Assembly: GCA_032433595.1 (NCBI GenBank)
Contig: JASWJB010000451.1
Coordinates: 1 to 26,944 of the forward strand
Source of the DNA: Conoideocrella luteorostrata
Lineage: Eukaryota; Ascomycota; Sordariomycetes; Hypocreales; Clavicipitaceae
Reading direction: 5' to 3'
DNA length: 26,944 nt
Positions within the stretch are counted from its first letter, which is position 1; each line of letters opens with the position of its first letter. Shown here piece by piece: positions 1 to 10,075 of this stretch. A program made the translations under genes and the position numbers. The notes under the pieces are model-generated. The model was not told the DNA's origin, did not search any database, and worked only from the letters and a program-made list of their open reading frames with translations.

Positions 1-2392
1 CCCCGGGTCCTCAGAGCTCGCTGTGGCGACAATACTCGATCTCCCGAGAAGCGCTAGGTGGTTCCTTGAAAACAGCCTTTCATTGCCTGACATACGACTC
101 ATGATTATTCTAATCATGTGGGATTAACAAACCAAAGACACGAATGATACCATGTGTTGGCAAGACCAATGGCCGAATTCTGGTTGGTCATGGCTGCGAG
201 TCAACATCTCCAGATCATAAATCAGCATGTGGTAAGCTTAGGTGATGAGTTTTACAGATCAGAGAAGGGCATTAGGCTGCCTACAAGTAATGATCCGGCA
301 TCACTGCAGTGCATGCGGATGTGCCCAACATGCGTTCATCAAGGTCTTATCATGTGCTCCGATAGCACCAACCACACCTACATTTGTCGGGTACGGGATG
401 CACTATCTGGGGGTTGGTTCCATCCCACGGCACAGGGTTAATCCTCTTTTTAAACGCCAGCTTCACACCCAAACTTGTCGAGTTCAGGTGTAATTGGATG
501 GCAGAACGAGTACTGCAACGAATGAACGTCAGCCGCAAGCTAATCCCGTCTTGCGAAATACGTAATCGGCTCTGTCCTCCGGCAAGTCCTTGGCCTCAGA
601 AAGATTGTAGCTAGCTCTACAACCAGGGACTCTTTGTCAGCTCGCTAGTCTAATACCGAAGTAGCCAGCATTTCCACGCCTTGCTGAGGCGAGGCGTTTG
701 ATCCATGCAGCACAGCCAAGAAACCGAAGAAGCCGTGTCATGACTTGAACCGATAGACGCGGCACGACCCAGCTACGACATCAAAAAAGGCGTGGCTTGA
801 TACGAGAGGATATCAGTTTTTGCAGTGGAGGTCTGGCGATGCTGCTACTGGCTAATGCAAATTTTGGGCATGGGCCTAGTGGAAGAAGTCAATTGGTAGC
901 TATCCTAAGGCTTCCCACATGCGTGTGTGTGTGCTGTTTCTGAATGTACCGGACGGCCTTTAATTTTCAACAAGCATCTCTTGACCAGCACATAGATACC
1001 ACCATGAGATATCACTTTGTACTGATACTTGTGCCAGATGTCATTCAACAACATGTTCTTCACATCCTTCACACTTCACAAAGTGGGCAGCGACAAGAAG
1101 CAAAATGTCGTGGAGAGGAGGACATTATGCAACCTAAGATCGATTGGCTAGGACTCCTCACTCTGACGTCCGCAACCAAGACGAACGACTCCCCAGATTT
1201 ATGGTCTGGTTGAGATATGGCAGCACCTACTGCAGAGACTTGCTGGGATGACACATCGTCCAACATGCAAAAGCAGCCGTCGCTTCCGTTTTATTGGCAC
1301 AAGGTTGGCAATTGCAGCTATTGCATTGTTGCAGGGTGGAATCGCACCAAGCAGAGACAACGGCACAAAAGCTTGAAAGCCGTCCGTTTGAGGCGCAGCC
1401 GACTTTGTCGCTTGTTGGCTGGTGAGTTTGGCTGATGAGCGCCAAAGGATTCAATCAGCATGTCCGTGGCGCTTAGACAGGGATCAGAGGGGAGCTGGAT
1501 CTGACAAGCAGATGGTCCAACATCAACTGCCAACTACCAGGTTCGAGCAGGTCTAATCCCAGATTAGGCACTCTTCTCCGCCACAAATTCAGACTTGCAA
1601 CTGTGTCCATATGAGGCACATGTAAAGGTTTCAGACGGCGCGAAATTGAATGCTAGAAACTGTGGGAGATAGCAACAGTCAAGGGCGGCACGCGCCGTGT
1701 CACCATCCACTCGTTCAAGAACCCAAGATTCGGACAGCCAGTCCTTGGAGTAGAAAAACAACAACTTGGGGAGACTGAGGAGAAAAAAGCGTGCTTCACG
1801 TACCGCGCGCTCTACTAGGCAGGCTGCCACAAGTGGCCTTGGTCTGATCGTGGGTGATTGTGAGCCACAACCGGGGCCGCGGCGACGACGCTTTAGCGCC
1901 ATGGGAAAAGCCACTGTGAGCAAACGTCCGCGGTGCAAGCTCGGGTTGGCCAGCCACGCGCGCATGCACAGCAGATGGAAGCAAAGAAAAACAAAAACAG
2001 TTGCGGTGTAAAATTGAATATCGTTGTACACATGGCCGGCAGATCGGCCGGCGGCACGGTCCATGACAACTGAATGGCCACTGCAATGTAATGCAATGTG
2101 CGGAGTTAAGTGCGTGGTGGATTGACATGGAGCACATGAAGCACATGAAGCACATGAAGCACATGAAGCAGGCTGTTCAATGTTGCATGCGGCATTCTCG
2201 AGGGCGCGATGGGAGATGGCAGGGGAGAGAGGAGAGGGGCTAATATGGCATAGGCGTCAACTGGTGCAAGGAAAGCGGCAATGTCTAGCTGTTGCGTATG
2301 GTCGTCGTGTTTGGGAAGGTGCGATGGGTAAGATGGAGGACGCCTAGATGTGGAGTAGTTATTCTAGCCCGGACTCCGTGGACACGATGATG
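1..2392. other. Gene-free stretch, left edge
   Basis: I see no protein family, tRNA or rRNA here on either strand. The longest open frame (1564-2064, minus, 166 codons) has no recognisable domain, is rich in Cys, Arg and Leu, and has no convincing splice partners. A GT microsatellite of about 10 bases sits near 923 and a 9-bp tandem repeat near 2132-2167. The stretch probably belongs to the upstream regulatory region of the gene at 3973 or lies 3' of a gene outside the window; the sequence does not decide. Confidence 0.5.
2132..2167. repeat. 9-bp tandem repeat, four perfect copies
   Basis: The unit GCACATGAA is repeated four times in perfect register (2132-2140, 2141-2149, 2150-2158, 2159-2167), preceded by a degenerate partial copy (GACATGGA) and followed by GCAGGC. 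The unit is a multiple of three, but no credible coding frame surrounds it, so it reads as an intergenic minisatellite. It lies about 230 bp upstream of the ATG-free leader. Confidence 0.85.
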
Positions 2393-3972
2393 CGGCCACG
2401 GAAAAAGATAAAAGAGCCAACATTGCCATCTCAACAACTTCAGCTGACAACTCATCTTACGTCGTGTCCATCAAGATTCAAACTTCAATAAGCCTTTCAG
2501 CCCCTCTCTTCGTTTATTCTCCTCGTCACGGAGCTTCTGCTGAGCGCTGGCTCTGTCTGCCTTTGTTACCAGCCTGCAAACTCAGCTCTCTCCACAGTTG
2601 TATCAATATCGTCTGGCCTTCTTGCAGTCACTGTAAAGCGCAGCGCCTTTTTCCAGCACCAACACACAGAAAGACGGAAGCTCACCAATACTAGCCACAG
2701 TGTGGATTCATCTCCATCCGTTACGAACATCAAATCGGGGGTTTTGTCACGAGAGACCATCATTCAAGTTACATCGATCACATTCTATCCGGCTCTCGGC
2801 TCTTCGTATCCTACAAAAGGCTTGTGAGTGGTTCGTGAGAAACTCAAAGTTAGACGATCGAACTATCTGCCTCGGCGGATTGGGAAACTGGTCCAACCAA
2901 CCAGAGCTCTGCGTCAACCCTTGACCGGAAACAACTATCCAGACTTCGTCACCGGCACATACGGCTAAGTGCCTCGTTGACTCTACTGAAGAGTTGCCGC
3001 CCTATAAAAGGCTTATCCTTGGCTAAACGGCTCTGCCCAATCAGAAGCCATACTTAGTGTTCAAGGCATTCAGCGCAGACACGCCAGCTCGTCGAATCAC
3101 ACTTCTCGCGTGCGACTCTAGGATTTGGCCAGCGCCAGATCTCTCGACTCCAGCGTTCACCCCAGCCAGTACCACGAGGTCTTGCACCTGGAGCCTGTCG
3201 GATCAGCGTTGACCAAGAACTAATACAGCCGCCGCTCCGTCCACCATCACCTGCCGAAGCAGGTCTGTCCTGTCGTTAGCAGACCAGGCAGACGCAAGCT
3301 AGTTCGACAACTAGCAAAACCACAATCCACCCACTCCGTTCCCCACCCCTTCCCGTTATAGCCACACCCCATACCCCTGTCGAGCTTTGAAGTCTCCTCT
3401 GCTCTTTCTGGTCACCACCACTCATTCTCAGAGTCCTGAGCCCGGTGCAGTGAACTCTGCAGTAGGAGTGCAGCAATACTATTGACACAACTCCTGAAGT
3501 CCCATCGTCCCTCCATCTTCTCGCGGTGCTCCATCGCTGGAGATTTCTTGCCAGACTAGCAGGGGGCTCATCTGACACCACAGCCAGTGCGTGGGCGCAT
3601 ATACAAAACACAGCGCTTTCTTTACCGCCAGCAGAACCACGGCTTTGCACACCCCAGCAGTAGACTCAGAAGGCGTATTGTACACCTTTCTTTCAATCAG
3701 TCACGCACCCCCGTCGTTGGATTTGTTCTTACACTCTCCCCCCCTCTGTGTGTGTGCCTCTGCCTCACGCCTCGTCTCGCCTTATAATCGACCGCTCCTC
3801 GGGACAACCACCCACTTCGAATTTCCTCAAGCTCTCGTCGACTCTTCGCCTCTGGGTTGCGCCCAGTACCGTCTTGCCTTTGACACTGGTCTCGTTGCAA
3901 GCATCCTAAGCTTGGGGCTCTGCTCATTCTGATATTTCAACTAGGCAGAATATACATCATTACCATTTCATC
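2393..3972 (+). promoter_or_regulatory. Promoter and long ATG-free leader of the 227-aa protein gene
   Basis: After the ATGs at 2387 and 2390, no ATG occurs on the plus strand until 3973, the start of the downstream gene. On the opposite strand ATG (plus-strand CAT) occurs about 28 times in the same stretch, so the absence is strand-specific. A TATA-like GATAAAAG (about 2407-2414) followed by CA/CT-rich sequence, and a clearer TATAAAAG at 3003-3010, are two candidate core promoters. The lower part (3300-3900) is C/T-rich, as fungal 5' UTRs often are. Candidate leader splice sites exist (GTGAGT at 2824; AG near 3042 and 3947) but cannot be confirmed. The likely reading is a 5' UTR of 0.9-1.5 kb kept free of upstream start codons. 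Confidence 0.7.
3003..3010 (+). promoter_or_regulatory. TATA box
   Basis: TATAAAAG lies about 960 bp before the start codon at 3973, with a CCAAT-containing sequence (CCCAATCAG) about 30 bp downstream of it. If used, transcription would begin near 3035-3060 and give a leader of about 900 nt. A second TATA-like element near 2407 would give a leader of about 1.5 kb. Confidence 0.45.
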
Positions 3973-4656
3973 ATGCCTACAGCAAAGCCCAAGTTGGAGA
4001 AGCTCTCCACGCCTGTCACGTCTACCTTCCCGTCGGAGATTACATCTGCATCTACAGCTACTCCTCTATCTGGCGTCGTCTTCCCCAGCAAACTTGATCC
4101 AGACTTTATCAAGACACCAATAAGCCCGCCATCCGCCTATACGGATTTCCTATCTAAGGCAATGGCGCTGAACTCACCGTCTCTCACCTCGGGTGACTCG
4201 AGCCCGGACTCTACAAAGAGCAATTCCGAGACTGAACATGATGAACGGTCACCAAGGGATGGAGGAGAACCGTCACCGATATCGACGACCAGCAGCAAGC
4301 CATCTCCTCCTATGACGGCGCCAGCCGCACCTCCACGTTCCTTTCCCACATCGGCCCCAATGTCGGCGCCTCCAACCGGTGCCGCCTCATTCCCAAGTTT
4401 GAAGTTACCGCCTAGCCCTGCTATTTCGAATATTGATTCTCCGCTAAGTGCTAGTACCATCCGCTCTCCATTCAGCGCGAGATCGGTTCACTCCGTCTTT
4501 GACTGGGATGCCGCGTTGAAGGCTCGGTTTTCGGATAAGAAGCAAAAGCCCTCGCGTACTAGCGTTCGCCACATTCGGGAGGTAGTTACCAGGACGGTTA
4601 CTTACACGCCTCGCATGGATCCAGCTCCTCGTGGCAAGAGACGGAAGGTAGAGTGA
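3973..4656 (+). CDS. Ser/Pro/Thr-rich protein of unknown function, probably nuclear
   Basis: A single-exon frame of 227 aa begins at the first ATG after a 1.58-kb ATG-free leader, in the context TCATCATGC, and ends in TGA. I do not recognise a domain. Residues 1 to about 160 are low-complexity, rich in Ser, Pro and Thr, with many SP/TP dipeptides typical of proline-directed phosphorylation targets. The C-terminal 60 residues look different and more conserved in style: a segment with SVFDWDAALKARF, then basic VRHIREVVTR, a TYTPRMDPAPRG turn and a final KRRKVE that resembles a monopartite nuclear localisation signal. No signal peptide or membrane segment is present. I have the impression of similar C-termini in hypothetical proteins of other Pezizomycotina, but cannot search. 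The long clean leader suggests a well-translated and possibly regulated mRNA. Coding status is well supported; function is unknown. Confidence 0.85.
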   Translation: MPTAKPKLEKLSTPVTSTFPSEITSASTATPLSGVVFPSKLDPDFIKTPISPPSAYTDFLSKAMALNSPSLTSGDSSPDSTKSNSETEHDERSPRDGGEPSPISTTSSKPSPPMTAPAAPPRSFPTSAPMSAPPTGAASFPSLKLPPSPAISNIDSPLSASTIRSPFSARSVHSVFDWDAALKARFSDKKQKPSRTSVRHIREVVTRTVTYTPRMDPAPRGKRRKVE

Positions 4657-7600
4657 GAAGTGCTGAGCTACAAACGGAAACAATTACGACGAAAATGGGA
4701 TATTAAATTTACGATGAGATTCACGACATCTTCCTGGTGTATGGCTCCGAGGTCAAGTGGCGATCTAATCAGGCTGGGCACTGGCGGCTCGCCTCTCAAA
4801 ACGCCATTTTTACTGGCCTGTTTTTTGTTTGTCTTCCATCATCATTATTTTACTATTATTATTATCATCCTCCTCCTCTCCTCCACCTTCGCCACCTCCT
4901 CAACCTTGACTGTTTAGGAGACTTATACTTTCTTACCGCAACCCTTCATCCCCCCCAAAAAAACCTGTATGCCGAGACAGATTTGCAAGAAATGCACGGC
5001 TTTGCAGGTGGACACTCATGCGCCAAGTAAGCTGAACCTCCACCAGAGGACAAGCCATCGTTATGCATGGTGGTGGCGGGTGGACACACATACAGAGGTC
5101 GATCCTCACTATGAACGCTTTTTTTCTTTTCCTGTTGAATTTTAAGCAAGTGTTTCGTCGAGGGGTCGAGTGTTATGCAATCGGCATGAATGGAGACGGT
5201 TTGGATTAGGGGAGTTTTGTGGCGTTTTTTCCATTGTTAAGCTCGAGGCTACAAGCGTGGAGCGAAGTGACATCGGGATATGTGCGATACCACCGAGTGG
5301 AGAGAATATGGAAGTGGGCCAAAGAATGGAGTGAGGGGAACAGAGTAGAGCGCCTGTGCCGGAGTAGTACGCCGTAGTGGCGCAAGAATTTACATAGGGC
5401 AAATCTACTACCGAAATGATAGAGGTGTTCCTACCAAAATACAAGGAAAAAAGCAGAGTGACAATAACGTGCTCCGTACCGGTTGACATGCTATTATGAC
5501 TCGGATGAGAGGACCAGTAATAGTGAAGAGATTTTTTTGTTGCAGCTGCAGATGGGGGCCACGAGACGGGACTGGCAACCAATGTGAACTGGACAGCACA
5601 GACACCCCGAAAGTTATCAGAGCAATGGACCATCTGCGACCACCTGCAAGGTGACGAGGTTAATTATCTTGTTTATTACACAAGGCATCCAGCCGTGATA
5701 GCAAATCGCGAGACCTGGGTGGCCGGGTTGTCACGTCACTACGGGAAGGCCGCGTCATAAAGGACCATGTCATCTGTAAAAAGAGTAAGACACGACTAAT
5801 AAGAGATAAAAGAGTAAATTACAGGGCTGGTTGGGGCCGGGCCACGCCTATTACGATGACAACAAAGTATCTCTCACTCTCTCGCCGCAGTCCTATGTGC
5901 GTAGAACAGCAACAGGGCGGCCAGCTGAGCGCTGGTATTGGTCCCTTTGTCGCCTTTTTGGGTTTTACGGGTTATGCCATCTGGGGGCCCCGGAAGGCTT
6001 GTTGCCCTTTGTCCTGGCCTGCTGTGACGACTATCCATGGACGGGCGAGCCGCCCGCTAATTATAATGGTGCATACTTACTCCGTACTCTGTACCGCTTA
6101 TGTCTGATTGGAATGAGATGAGGCGATATTGATGATAGTAGACCGAACGGCCAGGGTTGGTGTTTTTGTACACGGCCGCATATTGGGTCGCTGAAACGAA
6201 GGCCGCAGGAGGTAATACGGCGTACGGATCAGCTTGTCCCCAGCCCGTGCTTTTGTTCATTCCTTATAGCAGGATCGAGGATCGGGTTGATCTAGTAGTT
6301 ACTTGGAGGCTGGGGAGGTTGCTGTAGCTAGGCTATGGTGCCCCGAGTGTAGTATATGGAGGGCCATAGTGTGGTAAAGGTCACGAGACTGGCGCGTTTT
6401 GAAAGTCCAGGCTATGCTTCCCGCAAGCAAAACGTGGTTGAACTGGACCATGATCTTGGTGGAAAACTCTGCATAGCTTGGTTGCTTCCAAGTAACAACC
6501 GCAAGCCAGAAGTCCTTAAATGAGGCATGTCTTGATCACTTCTCTCATCTCACTCGCGAAGATACCTCGCAGCCGCTGTTGCGCGCACACTTCTGTATTC
6601 CACGGCGGAGGTCAAGGATGGAAGACGTACGGAATACGGTACATAGGAAGCTAAGCGTGACGCCAGAACACAGCATCAAGCCCCACACACATGCACCAGG
6701 CACCCCCCTCCCACCAAAATCTGTCCACACACCCCCCTCTGCTCTTGCCCCTCCTGACCCTCTCTCATCCAGCAAGTTCGGTCGTTCGCGAGGAAAGGCA
6801 ACCAGGTCAGCAACCTCACTTCCAGATCGCCAGAACAGAGCAGCGCAGGTCGTGCCACGGTCGACGGCGAACGTAAGCGTCTCTGCTGGCGCGCCCGCAT
6901 CGTCTGTCCCAAGTGATTGGAAATGAAATCCCTCCCGGTTTGGTTTCCCTCTCCGCCGCTCCGCCGTCCCCCGACTGTCCCAGTACCCAGCTAGACAAGG
7001 CATGGAAGCTAGCGGCGTAAAGTGCTGGCGAGATGGACAACGCTTCGCAGGACCGATAGACAGGCACATCTCGAAAAAGAACAAAAGATGCATGACAAGA
7101 TGGCTGCTGTGTTAAGCGCCCGGAGACAAGCTGGACCGGGCCGCTGATTGGTCTGACTCCTTTGCGCCTGTCACCCACCAGATGCAGTCCGATGTGCTGA
7201 TTGGCCGGCAGCTAAGCGCCGTGATGTGGATGCAAAGCAGCCAGCAAAAGCACGGCCCCACCCCTGCAGCTTCAGAGAGACACGCAGGCAGGAGTTGCCA
7301 ATGCTTTCTTTCTCTTTGTCGAGCGACGGATGAGGGTGAATGATTGGCCTGAACAATTGGCCTCCTCGGAGGGCATAAGACAGGGCAGGAGGACCAAGTG
7401 ACCGCTGCCCGAGGTGAATAGACGTAATGGTAGGGAGGTATTTCGTACCTTCGTGCAGGCGCGCGTGTTTTTGTTATTGTGTCCTCATTGCCAGAATCCG
7501 CCACAGAAACTGCTTGACCCTGGTGACGCTCACTGGAGACGCGTTTTTGGGGCCATCACCACACTGACCGTTTTTCCTGTTTGTTTCTTGCACAATGCTG

Positions 7601-8600
7601 TTCTAGCGTACCACTAGTGGTGTAACGCTCTTTCTTTGTTGCCGTTCTTCCAGTTCATTGTTCTTCTTCTCGCGAACTCGGGCGTCCCCATCTCATTCAT
7701 GGTCCCCCTGGCCGGACACCTAGCGCCGCGGGACTTGCGACGGGCTTAAATACCAAAGACGAGGAAAGATCCTCGGAGCGATTTTAGCTCCCCTCTTGAA
7801 CGAACTAGCACCTGGGGTTTCTGCTCTAATCTTGAGACATTTTTTTCTGTTGGGTCTGTCTTTTCAAGCCGTTTGGGGAGAACTCGAAAGGCCCCGGCAA
7901 AGATCCAGGACCCAAGGGAATGGTTCTATCCGTGTCATGTGGCCCTAGGACAAACACGCCGGATCAGACTAAATGAAGCGAGGTGGCTTTTGGGATTAGG
8001 GCCCATTCCATGCTGATGCCTATTGTTCTGTTGCTATTATGCTTTTACATGGTGTGTGGCTGTGTGGGTGAAAGAGGGTTGGTCGTCTATGTGGTGATGA
8101 TGACGAATTCGTTCATGGGATGGGCAAAGGGCAGAGTTTGACGTCCTGTTCATGGCGCCACATGAATATGACGCAACGGACTCGGGATGTGTTCGTTTGA
8201 AGAAATTGGTCCGTTCCGGAGAACTATGACCCTTCTTCATATGTACGGTATGGATGTGATGAAACCCTCGACTTCAGAACTTCTCACCCACCGTCTCTCG
8301 TGCACTATACATACGCAGCCGACACACCCCCCTGCAACTAATTCTACAACATAGTCCCCCAGCGAAGCTAGAGGTCCTACAACGACGAGAACAGCTTAAC
8401 CCGCTGTCTCGTATACACCCTACAATATGCCCCTAGGGATAACAAACCGTGGACGCCCCAGAACAAAACGGGACCAGAGCATGCCGGCAAATATTGCCAG
8501 TCGCGCCAGCTCGTCCCCATGTCCCCATCACCAAATACACACCTGCCTAGCATCGTGATAGGGACGGACAGTCTTTAGGGAGCCAAAACCTCGCCTCGAG
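4657..8600. other. Gene-free stretch after the unknown-protein gene
   Basis: No supportable gene on either strand. 4657-5120 probably holds the 3' UTR of the preceding gene, with T-rich sequence and (ATT)n/(CTC)n runs near 4850-4890. The longer open frames (minus 5142-5633 and minus 6545-7093) have no recognisable domain. C-rich runs occur near 6700-6745. One exact TACTCCGTA motif lies at 6078-6086. At 8265-8426 there is an A/C-rich, ATG-free, leader-like stretch before a 43-codon ATG frame at 8427-8558, which I do not promote to a gene. Confidence 0.5.
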
Positions 8601-8605
8601 TTCAT

Positions 8606-8651
8606 CCCCGTAGCGGGGCCTCCCTGGTGATAGGACCAGGGGGGCTGGTCC
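8606..8651. other. Overlapping inverted repeats with mutually exclusive hairpins
   Basis: Three hairpins can form here. Hairpin 1 is CCCCG (8606-8610), loop TAG, CGGGG (8614-8618). Hairpin 2 pairs CCCTGGT (8622-8628) with ACCAGGG (8635-8641) around a 6-nt loop. Hairpin 3 pairs GGACCAG (8633-8639) with CTGGTCC (8645-8651) around a GGGGG loop. Hairpins 2 and 3 share the central ACCAG arm, so only one can form at a time. No gene is attached, so a role as RNA switch, terminator or DNA site is undecided. Confidence 0.6.
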
Positions 8652-8691
8652 TCGCAGTATTGTACTGTGGTCAATGGCCTCTGTACGGAGC

Positions 8692-8707
8692 AACTAACTA
8701 GTTAGTT
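8692..8707. repeat. Perfect 16-bp palindrome AACTAACTAGTTAGTT
   Basis: The sequence is identical to its reverse complement over 16 bp. It sits between a partial TACGGAG motif (8684-8690) and a TTACGAAGTA segment. A related 12-bp palindrome, GTAACTAGTTAC, lies at 9665-9676, also next to a TACTCCGTA motif, and a half-copy (GTAACTAGTACTCC) near 9891. The pairing of these two motif families looks like a recurring composite element. Confidence 0.7.
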
Positions 8708-10075
8708 ACGAAGTAGCTATATGTGGAATTCGTTGCTCCTGTTTACTTGTACTTGTATGGTGACTGTTGTGTGTACGTACAGTCCTGGACAGGCTTGGTT
8801 CGGTAGGTGCTGTACTATATACCGTACCGCTATTAATAACAACATAGATCACCAGAACTGCAACGGCAAGCAGACCAATCCAGAGAGAAAAACAGGGACC
8901 AGGCTGGACAGTCATCCAACGAAACGGCGGTGCAGACCCCGCAGGAGAATTAATTTACCCCCGAGATGGTCCATCTCAGTCTGTGAAATAGGTCGGAATA
9001 TGCAGCGCTATCCTTTTCGTAGCAGTATACGGAGTACCAAACAGCCAGGTCTTTTTCTTTAGGCGGAATGAAACAGACATGGTGATGAAACAGGCTGGCT
9101 ACCCTTCCAGTCCTCCATATTTGCAGGGGTGGCGATGTGCCTTTCGTCCCTTTTCCCTGCTCTACATGTGTCCATCTGCTCTTTGTTGAAAGGCATCACC
9201 CATCGGCTTGCGGTAGTTCCCATGACTATGGAGTACTAGTAGTGGTTTTCTACTCCCGTACACCGTAATACAGTATGTATTAATACATATTTAATACAAC
9301 TTCCCCTTTGACCACATTCACTGCGCAGTGCAATCTTATTCCTCACCGCTTCGGGAATAGCAACGCGGCTGACGGTTACACAGCATGCGGAATCTCCGAC
9401 GCATATTCCTTTCATTGCGGCTTAGTAGATACTACTAGTAATGTATTGTACGCGGAGTACTCCGTACAGTATTATTATGTTGCGACGAGATGTGCTATAC
9501 ACGGTCCTGTCCTGTGCAGGCGGCATGGCAACTGCGTGGTTGTCTGCACGGCCAGTTGACTCGTCATGTCGCTTCCTCAGCCGAGCGGCACAGCGGGCAT
9601 CGGTATTGCAGTCTCGTCTCCACGTCAATTTGTGCGGCCGATTTGTACTCCGTAAAGTTAGTCAGTAACTAGTTACGCTGGTGAAGTTGAGTGCCTGCCT
9701 CGTGCGTAGCGGAGGGCATGGCCCAATGAAAGGGGGCATAATGCACATACAGTCGCACTGCCTTCCCCTCCCCCCCCGAAGCAGGTGAGAGAGTAAGTTG
9801 ACTGCATTTATTAGTTACGTACTCCGTATTATGTACTCCGTTGAATGCACATGAAGAGGGTAAATTACTATTGCCGCGCTAACTACTCTGTAACTAGTAC
9901 TCCTTTTTCCTTTCCACATTAGTGACGGAGTAAAAAAAAATTAAAAAAAATTGCACGCATGCAAGCATAGCCACGCCCACCATGTGCGTAGCTAGTAAGA
10001 TATTGTATTGTGCGGCGCAGAATTAATACTCCATATTTACAGGCACCACCGGTTTTTGTCTAAAGCCTCCATCAA
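8708..10075. other. Gene-free, motif-rich stretch downstream of FAN1
   Basis: No supportable gene. It is more A/T-rich than its surroundings, with an A-tract near 9932-9950 (AAAAAAAAATTAAAAAAAATT) and many short palindromes and TACGGAGTA or AACTAGTTA motifs. Open frames here are short and lack family resemblance. Its right end should hold the 3' UTR of the minus-strand FAN1 gene that stops at 10076. Confidence 0.5.
9028..9842. repeat. Cluster of TACGGAGTA / TACTCCGTA motifs
   Basis: Exact copies lie at 9028-9036, 9458-9466, 9646-9654 and 9820-9828. Near-copies lie at 9834-9842 (TACTCCGTT) and 9924-9932 (GACGGAGTA). At 9453-9464 the copies are arranged as the palindrome CGGAGTACTCCG. Elsewhere in the window exact copies are at 6078, 14815, 14822, 17745, 23718 and 25062, all outside coding exons. 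The CCG-TA-CGG core would suit a Zn2Cys6 factor, but the motif could also be a dispersed repeat end. Confidence 0.75.

Noticed and set aside
1538..1560. GGTTCGAGC resembling a tRNA B box
   Set aside because: No matching A box or acceptor stem at the right distance on either strand.
1564..2064. 166-codon minus-strand frame
   Set aside because: No domain, odd Cys/Arg/Leu-rich composition, no supporting splice or promoter context; length is within chance for this base composition.
5142..5633. 163-codon minus-strand frame
   Set aside because: Lies opposite the likely 3' UTR of the unknown-protein gene and has no family resemblance.
6545..7093. 182-codon minus-strand frame starting at an ATG
   Set aside because: No recognisable family; overlapping frames on both strands are open at the same place, which points to a stop-poor GC-rich stretch rather than a gene.
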